Assembly (NCBI GenBank): GCA_902779075.1
Contig: CACZAK010000232.1
Location: 1-6,701, forward strand
Direction: 5' to 3'
Length of the DNA stretch: 6,701 bases
Source of the DNA: an uncultured bacterium
Lineage (GTDB): Bacteria; Verrucomicrobiota; Kiritimatiellia; RFP12; UBA1067
Shown: positions 1 to 5,053 of the stretch, one piece after another
Position numbering within the stretch: the stretch's first letter is position 1
Layout: each line of letters starts with the position of its first letter
Notes under the pieces: model-generated
What the model was told of the DNA's origin: nothing
Seen by the model: only the letters and a program-made list of their open reading frames with translations
Database searches by the model: none
Translations under genes and position numbers: made by a program

Positions 1-215
1 CAATCAGCGTCATCGACCACGGCATCGGAATCCCAGAAGACTGCCAGCCGCGTCTTTTCGAGCGGTTCTACCGGATCGACAAAGACCGCAGCAGGGCGCT
101 TGGTGGCACGGGACTTGGACTCGCCATTGTCAAACACATCGCGCAGTTGCACGGTGGGCAGGCTACGGTTTCATCCAAACCTGGCGAAGGCGCGACGTTC
201 ACGCTTGTAATTTAG
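1..215 (+). CDS. Sensor histidine kinase, PhoR-like, C-terminal fragment
   Basis: This is the last 70 codons of a two-component sensor kinase. The first complete codon is at 3, the stop is TAG at 213-215, and the 5' part lies outside the window. What remains is the end of the HATPase_c ATP-binding domain: a G1 box DHGIGIP (fragment residues 5-11), an F-box LFERFYRID (18-26), and a G2 box [13 protein letters not shown] (34-46). The run from F-box to G2 box ([13 protein letters not shown], then GGTGLGL) closely resembles the PhoR class, which phosphorylates a PhoB-type regulator when phosphate is scarce. The following gene, a phosphate transporter, fits that reading. The sensor input domain and phospho-accepting histidine are not visible, so the PhoR assignment rests on this short stretch and on context. 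Kinase identity is near certain; the phosphate specificity is inference. Confidence 0.93.
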   Translation, partial: ISVIDHGIGIPEDCQPRLFERFYRIDKDRSRALGGTGLGLAIVKHIAQLHGGQATVSSKPGEGATFTLVI

Positions 216-236
216 AGGATAGGCAAAGGAAAGACC

Positions 237-1919
237 ATGAATCAGGTGTTTTCAATTTTGATAATCGTCGGCGGCGGGTTGGGCACGTTCCTGTTGGGCA
301 TGAAGCATCTCTCGGAGGGCTTGCAGGCCGTCAGCGGATCCGGCCTCAGGCGGTTCATGTCCCTCGCGACCTCGCACCGTCTGGCAGGCGTCGGCACGGG
401 CGTGATCACAACCGTGATCGTCCAGTCGTCCTCGATCATCACGGTCATGGTGGTCGGATTCGTCTCGTCCGGCCTCATGAACCTGTCGCAGGCGATCAAT
501 GTCATCATCGGTTCGAACATCGGAACCACGGCCACGGCATGGTTGATCGCCTTTGCGCCGGACGTGAAGATGCTCGGGCTGTGCGTCGTTCTCGTCGGGG
601 CGGCATTCTACTTTTTCCAGCGCAACGAGCTACTGCACAATCTCGGCCTCGCCTTCATGGGGCTCGGGTGCATCTTCATGGGACTCTACTGGATGAAAGA
701 GGGAATGGAGCCGGTCCGATCCATGCCGGTGGTGGTTGACGCCTTTAGATCCCTTGACGCGACGACGGCGTGGGGACTTGCAAAATGCGTTCTTGTCTCG
801 CTCGCCTTCACCGCAGTGGTTCAGTCCTCGGCGGCGACGACCGCGATTGCAATGACGCTCGCACAGCAGGGACTGCTGAGTTTCGAGGCGGCCGCCGCAA
901 CCGTGTTCGGGATGAACATCGGAACGACGATGACCGCGTGGCTCGCCGCGTTCAACGGCTCCGCCGAGGCCCGGCAGACGGCGCTTGCGCACACGCTCTT
1001 CAATGTCGCGGGTACGATTCTGCTGATTCCGTTCTTCGTCCCCGCGATTCTTCCGCTGGCGACGTCCTTCTTCCCCCACTACGCGGACGCCGTGACGACG
1101 AACGGCGTGACGACGTACCCGCACATGGCCGCGCCCATGGCGGCGGTCCATACGATCTTCAACGTCATCACGACGTTGTTCTTCCTGCCGTTCACGCGAC
1201 AGTTCGCGCGTTTCGTCTCCCGCGTCATAAAGGCCCCGCCCGCCGAAAAGCCGCATTTGAGCGCGTTGAAGATGTCCTCGTACATCTCGCCCGTCATCGC
1301 CTGCGACCAGGCGCTTCTTGAAGTCACGTTCATGCGGGACAGCGACCTTGAACTCCTGGCGGGGATCAAAGACGTGTTGGCTGGGACGGCAACCGAATCT
1401 GCCGAGGAGCACATCCTGCATCGCGAGGAGGTTTTGGACAATGTCCAGCGCGAGATCACGGAGTTTCTCGGCAAGATCATGGTCAAGCGCGCGCCGACCG
1501 AGGTGTCCGACAGGATCGGGCGGCTTCTGCGGCTTTCGGACGAACTGGAGTCTGTCTCGGACGAGGCGGCAGCGATCCTGAAGGCTACGCGGCGACTTAG
1601 GAAAGGTGGACAGAACTTCTCTGAACAGTCTTGCCAAACATTGCTGGGCATTCATGAGATCGTTTTCAGCCTTGCGGAAACGGTGTCGGGGCTCATCAAG
1701 TCTCCGCGTCCGAGGTTTGACCTCGCCGCGCTTCAGGCGAATTCCCATGACATCGGCAGACGCATCCATGGCGCCAGGCGGAACCAGCTGGATCGCGTCG
1801 GCCCAGATGACCCAGATTCGCCGGTGCGCGTTCTCGCCGAACTTGACATCCTGAACGCCTACGAACGCATCCGGTCCTACTACATCAACATGGCCGAAAC
1901 TTTGGCCGGCCGCAAATGA
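237..1919 (+). CDS. Na+/phosphate cotransporter with C-terminal PhoU-like domain
   Basis: This 560-aa inner-membrane protein belongs to the bacterial Na/Pi cotransporter family (NptA/YjbB type, related to the SLC34 carriers), which couples phosphate movement to sodium. Residues 1-330 are the membrane part and show the family's duplicated fold. Each half has a QSS motif (QSSS 63-66, QSSA 196-199) followed by an NIGTT motif (GSNIGTT 92-98, GMNIGTT 225-231). Helical elements AHTLFN (251-256) and VHTIFN (304-309) follow. Residues from about 345 to 560 are soluble, charged and helical, as in PhoU-like domains, which link transporters to phosphate signalling. The ATG at 237 is preceded by AAAGGAA at 225-231, a good ribosome binding site. 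The gene starts 21 bp after a PhoR-like kinase, so the two are probably cotranscribed. Family length is typical and nothing is truncated. Transport direction cannot be read from sequence. Confidence 0.95.
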   Translation: MNQVFSILIIVGGGLGTFLLGMKHLSEGLQAVSGSGLRRFMSLATSHRLAGVGTGVITTVIVQSSSIITVMVVGFVSSGLMNLSQAINVIIGSNIGTTATAWLIAFAPDVKMLGLCVVLVGAAFYFFQRNELLHNLGLAFMGLGCIFMGLYWMKEGMEPVRSMPVVVDAFRSLDATTAWGLAKCVLVSLAFTAVVQSSAATTAIAMTLAQQGLLSFEAAAATVFGMNIGTTMTAWLAAFNGSAEARQTALAHTLFNVAGTILLIPFFVPAILPLATSFFPHYADAVTTNGVTTYPHMAAPMAAVHTIFNVITTLFFLPFTRQFARFVSRVIKAPPAEKPHLSALKMSSYISPVIACDQALLEVTFMRDSDLELLAGIKDVLAGTATESAEEHILHREEVLDNVQREITEFLGKIMVKRAPTEVSDRIGRLLRLSDELESVSDEAAAILKATRRLRKGGQNFSEQSCQTLLGIHEIVFSLAETVSGLIKSPRPRFDLAALQANSHDIGRRIHGARRNQLDRVGPDDPDSPVRVLAELDILNAYERIRSYYINMAETLAGRK

Positions 1920-1964
1920 ACCTTTTGCGTTGAATCTGCATTCTCTTCTTATTGAGGGCCTATC

Positions 1965-2510
1965 GTGCCCCGACGAGAAATGGAAGTCTGGCAGGAAATT
2001 GTGAAAAACGCCGAACATGGCGCGGAAAGGCTTGTTGCCGAGTATGGCGACAGGCTCTATGCCGCCGCCACGCTCTTGTGTCGTAACAACAGCGACGCGG
2101 AAGAGCTTGTGTTCAGGACGCTTGCGCAGGCGGTCGGCAAAATACGGCAGTATAAGCCGTCAGGCGATTTCTTCAGCTGGCTTTACACGATCCTTCTGAA
2201 CTTTTACAGGATGGAAGGGCGCAAGAACAGGCCGGACATCGTTCTTGTCGGATCCCCACAGGACTTGCCGCAGATTCCCGTTGGCGGAAACAATGACGCC
2301 GCCGAGGAGATGCGGGAGATGGTGCGACAGCTTCCTCCGCAGATTCGGGAGACGGTCATCCTCAAATACTTCTCGGGGATGTCCATCGAGGAGATCGCGA
2401 CGACGTTAGCCATTCCGCCGGGTACGGTCAAGTCGAGGCTGTTTACCGCAAAACGGATTCTTGCAGACGAATTGAGGAAGGCCAATCAGAAAGGACAAGG
2501 CAATGAATGA
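1965..2510 (+). CDS. ECF-type RNA polymerase sigma factor
   Basis: This 181-aa protein is an alternative sigma factor of the extracytoplasmic function class, which directs RNA polymerase to a small regulon. Region 2 spans about residues 18-88: helices around AERLVAEYGDRLYAAA, acidic DAEELVFRTL at 44-53, and FFSWLYTILLNFYR at 69-82, the usual -10 recognition and melting segment. Region 4 spans about 115-172: LPPQIRETVILKYFSGMSIE at 123-142 followed by the helix-turn-helix IATTLAIPPGTVKSRLFTAKR at 144-164, which reads the -35 box. No extra domain is present and the length is normal. The GTG start is chosen because GAGG lies 7 bases upstream. An in-frame ATG at 1980 (codon 6) is possible but has only a weak site. 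The last 8 bases overlap the next gene, the usual arrangement for a sigma/anti-sigma pair. No convincing autoregulated promoter was found in 1920-1964. The regulon is unknown. Confidence 0.95.
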   Translation: MPRREMEVWQEIVKNAEHGAERLVAEYGDRLYAAATLLCRNNSDAEELVFRTLAQAVGKIRQYKPSGDFFSWLYTILLNFYRMEGRKNRPDIVLVGSPQDLPQIPVGGNNDAAEEMREMVRQLPPQIRETVILKYFSGMSIEEIATTLAIPPGTVKSRLFTAKRILADELRKANQKGQGNE

Positions 2511-2850
2511 CGAAGAACTGGACGCGGCGATTGCCGAACGTTTCAAGGCTTATGAGGCGGGGACGCACCTCTCCGACGAATTCAAGGGGCGATTCGTCTC
2601 TTCGATGCGGCGAAAGCGCACAGTACGGCGCATCTGGATGCTTGGGCTGATCGGCATAACGGCCATTGTATGTGTTGTAATTGTGAATGTCACTAAACCG
2701 GCCGTTGCATCTAGCGACGTGAAACCTACGTTGATGGCCTCTAACGCTCCAACAAACGAAACGGACAAGGTGTCATACTTGATACTGCTCAGCTATCTGC
2801 GTGAATGCTTCATCCGTTCCAGGTCGGCGCGCCGGAAGGAAGAGGAATAA
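2503..2850 (+). CDS. Small single-helix membrane protein, possible anti-sigma factor
   Basis: This 115-aa protein is not recognised as a named family. The N-terminal 43 residues are charged and helical, rich in Asp/Glu at first and ending in basic RRKRTVRR (36-43). One hydrophobic helix follows at about 44-63 (IWMLGLIGITAIVCVVIVNV), then a polar outer segment of about 50 residues with a basic end (RSRSARRKEEE). By the positive-inside rule the N-terminus is cytoplasmic. The start overlaps the sigma factor stop by 8 bases (2503-2510), with AAGGACAAGG upstream as the ribosome binding site, so the two are translationally coupled. Position, overlap and topology are those of an anti-sigma factor that holds its sigma at the membrane, but there is no zinc-finger HxxxCxxC motif and the cytoplasmic part is short. 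The role is inference; existence as a gene is well supported. Confidence 0.82.
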   Translation: MNDEELDAAIAERFKAYEAGTHLSDEFKGRFVSSMRRKRTVRRIWMLGLIGITAIVCVVIVNVTKPAVASSDVKPTLMASNAPTNETDKVSYLILLSYLRECFIRSRSARRKEEE

Positions 2851-2876
2851 GTCTGTAAAGAAAGAAGGAATAAACA

Positions 2877-3035
2877 ATGCAAACAAAAATCCTGATTATT
2901 GTCGGAGTCTCTGTGGCCTCCGTGGTCGCCCTCTTCGTGATGGGCTTCTTCTTGGACAAGGATGCCTCCAAAAAGGAAAAGGCTGGCGAGAGAAAAGAGA
3001 ACACCAATCCGCCATCGCAGCCCGACCAGGTCTGA
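2877..3035 (+). CDS. 52-aa single-helix membrane protein (small ORF)
   Basis: This short gene encodes 52 residues. It begins MQTKILIIVGVSVASVVALF, so the hydrophobic helix spans about residues 4-26. A strongly charged tail follows (DKDASKKEKAGERKEN, 27-42) and a Pro/Gln-rich end (NPPSQPDQV). AAGAAGGAA at about 2862-2870 sits a normal distance before the ATG. The stop TGA (3033-3035) shares its A with the ATG of the downstream exchanger (TGATG), which implies translational coupling. The gene starts 26 bp after the possible anti-sigma gene. The hydrophobic segment could be an uncleaved anchor or a signal peptide, and no lipobox cysteine is present. No family is recognised. Its position between a sigma/membrane-protein pair and a transporter suggests a small regulatory or accessory subunit, which is inference. 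Start, ribosome site, clean membrane-protein composition and coupled stop support a real gene. Confidence 0.8.
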   Translation: MQTKILIIVGVSVASVVALFVMGFFLDKDASKKEKAGERKENTNPPSQPDQV

Positions 3036-4045
3036 TGTATTCTGACATTCCAATTTGGCTTGCCCTCACATTCGTGGCCGGCGGGCTGTACGTTTTAGCA
3101 TGGAGCGCAGACCGTTTCGTCGGAGGTGCCGAGGCAGTCTCCCGTGCGCTGGGCGTATCGCCGTTCATCGTTGGAATGGTGATCGTAGGTTTTGGCACCT
3201 CCGCCCCCGAACTTGCCGTTTCCGCGCTGTCCGGCATGGCGGGACATTCCAACCTCTCGCTTGGCAACGCATACGGCTCCAACATCTTCAACATTGCCGC
3301 TATTCTCGGCGTCGCCGTGTTGATCAGCCCCATTACGGTTCGCCCCGTCATCTCATTCGCGGCGGTTCCCATGTTGCTGGTCGCCTCCGTTGCATCCTGT
3401 ATGTTCGTCTCTCTTGGTGGTGGATTCTCGCGCATGGACGGACTGTTGTGTCTCGCGCTCTTCGGTGTTCTTCTCCCTGCATACTGCTACATCGACAGGA
3501 AAGGGAAAAGCAATGTTGGTGTCGGCGGCATTGCTTTTCCCTCTTCTGCCGATGAAGCTCCTTCATGTCGCCATCCCTGTCTTGCGCTTGTAGGCGGTCT
3601 TGCGTTGCTCGTCGCGTCGTCGCACATTCTCGTTTGGGGCGCGGTTGGGCTTGCTCGCTCGTTTGGCGTCTCGGAATTGCTGATCGGGCTTACCGTCATC
3701 GCGGCGGGAACCTCACTGCCCGAGCTTGCATCCGCCATTGCCTCTGCCCGTCGCGGACAGAACGAACTGACGCTCGGCAACATAATCGGCTCAAACTTCT
3801 TCAACTCGCTTGCAGTTGTCGGAACAAGCGGGGCGATATCGCCATTCAGGGATGTTTCACCGCTTGTCTTCACTCGAGACCTGCCCGTCATGGTCCTCCT
3901 CACGCTTTCCATCGGGATCTTTGGATTCAACATCAGGGATCCACGCTCATCAGGTACTATCTCCCGTCCCTGCGGAATCATCTGGCTTGCCGCATTCCTC
4001 GCCTATCTGATTCTCCTCATCCGGCAAGAAGCGTTCATGGCATGA
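3035..4045 (+). CDS. CaCA-family Na+(or H+)/Ca2+ exchanger, YrbG-like
   Basis: This 336-aa inner-membrane antiporter belongs to the Ca2+:cation antiporter family, which exports calcium in exchange for sodium or protons. The two inverted alpha repeats are intact. Alpha-1 has GFGTSAPEL (52-60) and GNAYGSNIFNI (78-88); alpha-2 has AAGTSLPEL (223-231) and GNIIGSNFFNS (248-258). The acidic residues of the two PEL motifs (Glu59, Glu230) are the expected ion ligands. About ten hydrophobic segments are visible. A hydrophilic loop at about 153-182 separates the halves and, at DNA level, contains an inverted repeat described separately. The ATG at 3035 is chosen because it starts the family-typical N-terminus and overlaps the upstream stop as TGATG. 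The frame stays open upstream to 2801, but that part overlaps two other genes and reads as basic, non-family sequence. Length is usual for bacterial members. Ion preference cannot be settled from sequence. Confidence 0.94.
   Translation: MYSDIPIWLALTFVAGGLYVLAWSADRFVGGAEAVSRALGVSPFIVGMVIVGFGTSAPELAVSALSGMAGHSNLSLGNAYGSNIFNIAAILGVAVLISPITVRPVISFAAVPMLLVASVASCMFVSLGGGFSRMDGLLCLALFGVLLPAYCYIDRKGKSNVGVGGIAFPSSADEAPSCRHPCLALVGGLALLVASSHILVWGAVGLARSFGVSELLIGLTVIAAGTSLPELASAIASARRGQNELTLGNIIGSNFFNSLAVVGTSGAISPFRDVSPLVFTRDLPVMVLLTLSIGIFGFNIRDPRSSGTISRPCGIIWLAAFLAYLILLIRQEAFMA
3502..3542. repeat. Perfect 14-bp inverted repeat inside the exchanger gene
   Basis: AGGGAAAAGCAATG at 3502-3515 is exactly complementary to CATTGCTTTTCCCT at 3529-3542, with a 13-base loop (3516-3528). 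It lies in the part of the exchanger gene that encodes the loop between the two alpha-repeat halves (residues 156-169), where protein sequence is free to vary. A second, smaller hairpin follows directly: ATGAAG 3552-3557, CTC, CTTCAT 3561-3566. A stem of this length within coding DNA is unlikely to be chance. It could be a palindromic mini-element that inserted in frame, or an mRNA structure that affects translation or decay of the exchanger message. Confidence 0.75.
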
Positions 4046-4057
4046 TAGATGCCATGA
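4035..4057 (+). other. Hairpin spanning the exchanger stop codon
   Basis: TCATGGCAT (4035-4043) pairs perfectly with ATGCCATGA (4049-4057) around a five-base loop GATAG. The exchanger's stop codon TGA (4043-4045) falls at the top of the stem. There is no run of T after it, so it is not a standard intrinsic terminator. It may protect the 3' end of the operon transcript, or it may be a chance fold. It marks the transition from GC-rich coding DNA to the AT-rich gap 4046-4243. Confidence 0.4.
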
Positions 4058-4174
4058 TTACCGAGTCATGGTTACGTACAAGATGATTTTACTGCAATAG
4101 TGATGTGTTTGGCTATTGGGCGATGGACGACATGGCATAATATTAGATTATGTTTTATGATAAGAAATCGGTAT

Positions 4175-4203
4175 TTGTTATTTCTCGCGAACGAAGTTAT
4201 ACT
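4175..4203 (+). promoter_or_regulatory. Sigma70-type promoter for the cyclophilin-like gene
   Basis: A -35 box TTGTTA (4175-4180) and a -10 box TATACT (4198-4203) are separated by exactly 17 bases. This is a strong match to the housekeeping consensus, set in AT-rich DNA. Transcription would begin near 4210, giving a leader of about 34 bases with AGGAG (4230-4234) before the ATG at 4244. The rest of the 198-bp gap 4046-4243 shows no gene or clear operator. Confidence 0.7.
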
Positions 4204-4243
4204 ATCGGCGTTTTCTTTTTCACCCCAATAGGAGAACCCTGAA

Positions 4244-4843
4244 ATGAAACGTACGCTTCTGGCATTCAGCATCGCAACGATGGCACTGACGACGACTGCC
4301 GACCACCTCATCGTCGTGAAGGTCGGCGGCAAGAGCTTTGCTGCGAAGATCGAAGATACGGCAACGGGACGCGCATTCATGGAGAAGCTTCCGCTCACCT
4401 TGGACATGACGGAACTGAATGGCAACGAAAAATACCGCTACGGCGTCTCCCTGCCGACGGCCGCGCAGTACTTTGACACGATCGAAGCCGGCGACCTGAT
4501 GCTCTACGGCTCCAACTGCCTGGTTCTCTTCTACGGCGCGGCCGGTGGCTATTCGTATACGCGAATCGGCAAGCTGACCTCGACGGACGGACTTGCCAAG
4601 GCCGTGGGGAACGGTGCGGCGACGGTGACGTTCGAGAAGGCGACTCTCTCGGCGAATATCCGCATGGACGGCAACACGCCCCGCATCACCGCCGTGACGA
4701 ATCTCCCTGCGGAGTGCGCGATCACGACGCTTGCCGCAAAGAATCCGTCCGCCGACAAGTCCGAATGGAAGGATTACAACTTGCTTTCAGCCGACGAGAA
4801 GCCGGCATACAGGTTTTTCAGGCTTGTGGCAAATGTTGATTGA
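4244..4843 (+). CDS. Exported cyclophilin-like fold protein with C-terminal extension
   Basis: This 199-aa protein starts with a signal peptide: MKRTLLAFS with a hydrophobic core to about residue 17, and likely cleavage after Ala19 (TTTA-DH). Mature residues 21-130 match the cyclophilin-like beta-barrel family (TM1367 type). The pattern is an early strand (LIVVKVGGKSFAAKI), TATGRAFMEKLPLTLDM (39-55), ELNGNEKYRYG (57-67), IEAGDLMLYGSNCLVLFYG (80-98) and YSYTRIGKL (103-111). These proteins resemble peptidyl-prolyl isomerases in fold, but activity is unproven for most. Residues 131-199 are an extra segment, predicted beta-rich, ending KPAYRFFRLVANVD. It is not part of the usual family and I do not recognise it with confidence. 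AGGAG at 4230-4234 fixes the start. The gene has its own promoter and appears monocistronic. Its substrate is unknown; the cell envelope or periplasm is the likely location. Confidence 0.85.
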   Translation: MKRTLLAFSIATMALTTTADHLIVVKVGGKSFAAKIEDTATGRAFMEKLPLTLDMTELNGNEKYRYGVSLPTAAQYFDTIEAGDLMLYGSNCLVLFYGAAGGYSYTRIGKLTSTDGLAKAVGNGAATVTFEKATLSANIRMDGNTPRITAVTNLPAECAITTLAAKNPSADKSEWKDYNLLSADEKPAYRFFRLVANVD

Positions 4844-4893
4844 AACTGTGGTTTCAGCGAGACAGTCGCAAAAATATTCCCGCCACAGAAGAT

Positions 4894-4982
4894 CGTCACC
4901 TAATCGTGATTTTTTAAATAGGTGACGGTTTTTGGCAGCCGAAAATCCGTCACCTATTTTGATTTTCGCAAATAGGTGACGG
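4894..4982. repeat. Array of four alternating TAGGTGACG repeats (two 54-bp units)
   Basis: Four copies of one 9-bp core alternate in orientation: CGTCACCTA 4894-4902, TAGGTGACG 4919-4927, CGTCACCTA 4948-4956, TAGGTGACG 4973-4981. Their starts are 25, 29 and 25 bp apart, so the array is two 54-bp units. AAATAGGTGACGGTTT recurs exactly at 4916-4931 and 4970-4985. Copies 3 and 4 form a perfect 13-bp stem (4947-4959 with 4970-4982, ten-base loop). Copies 2 and 3 can instead form a 44-bp imperfect palindrome (4916-4959). The array lies in the gap between the cyclophilin-like gene and the ATPase gene and ends 7 bp before the ATPase's predicted -35 box. It could be an operator for a dimeric or tetrameric protein, a terminator/attenuator, or the remains of a mobile palindromic element. 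Confidence 0.85.
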
Positions 4983-4989
4983 TTTGTTG

Positions 4990-5018
4990 TTGCCGTTGCG
5001 AAAAAAATGTGATAAACT
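4990..5018 (+). promoter_or_regulatory. Candidate promoter for the AAA ATPase gene
   Basis: TTGCCG (4990-4995) and TAAACT (5013-5018) are spaced by 17 bases, with an A-rich spacer and TGTGA just before the -10. Transcription would start near 5025, about 30 bases before the ATG. The last repeat of the TAGGTGACG array ends 7 bp upstream of the -35 box, so a protein bound there could repress or activate this promoter. The match to consensus is moderate. Confidence 0.5.
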
Positions 5019-5036
5019 GACTCCGATTTACACATA

Positions 5037-5050
5037 AAAGGAATTCCTTT
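5037..5050. promoter_or_regulatory. 14-bp perfect palindrome over the ATPase ribosome binding site
   Basis: AAAGGAATTCCTTT is a perfect 14-bp palindrome whose left half is the Shine-Dalgarno sequence (AAGGAA, 5038-5043), ten bases before the ATG at 5054. Palindromic DNA here could bind a dimeric regulator. As RNA it cannot close into a hairpin without a loop, but two transcripts could pair. It may also be coincidence, since the ribosome site fixes half of it. Confidence 0.45.
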
Positions 5051-5053
5051 ATC

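Noticed and set aside
770..1321. Plus-strand 183-codon frame inside the transporter gene
   Set aside because: It is a shifted-frame shadow of the transporter with Arg/Asp-rich, non-protein-like composition.
1920..1964. ECF-type autoregulatory promoter before the sigma gene
   Set aside because: The 45-bp gap contains no recognisable GAAC-type -35 with a matching -10 at proper spacing; any such promoter may lie upstream inside the transporter gene.
630..2018. Long open frame on the minus strand (462 codons)
   Set aside because: It is antisense to a well-supported transporter and runs into the sigma factor. Its product is Arg/His-rich with no domain or hydrophobic pattern, as expected for the complement of GC-rich coding DNA.
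2801..3034. Upstream extension of the exchanger frame by 78 residues
   Set aside because: It overlaps the end of the 115-aa gene and the whole 52-aa gene, its sequence is basic and unlike the family, and the ATG at 3035 gives the normal N-terminus.
3055..3555. Plus-strand 166-codon frame inside the exchanger gene
   Set aside because: It is a shifted-frame shadow. The real frame contains both CaCA alpha repeats.
4841..4856. Hairpin TGAAAC-TGTG-GTTTCA at the cyclophilin-like stop codon
   Set aside because: Only six base pairs and no T-run follows, so it is too weak to call a terminator.
4894..4982. CRISPR-like array
   Set aside because: The cores alternate in orientation, are only 9-16 bp, and the two units lack unique spacers of constant length; no cas gene is present.
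4787..5035. Minus-strand 82-codon frame encoding a repeated NRHLF peptide
   Set aside because: The peptide repeat is simply the 54-bp DNA repeat read in frame (54 is a multiple of three). The rest overlaps the end of the cyclophilin-like gene and shows no domain or convincing ribosome site.
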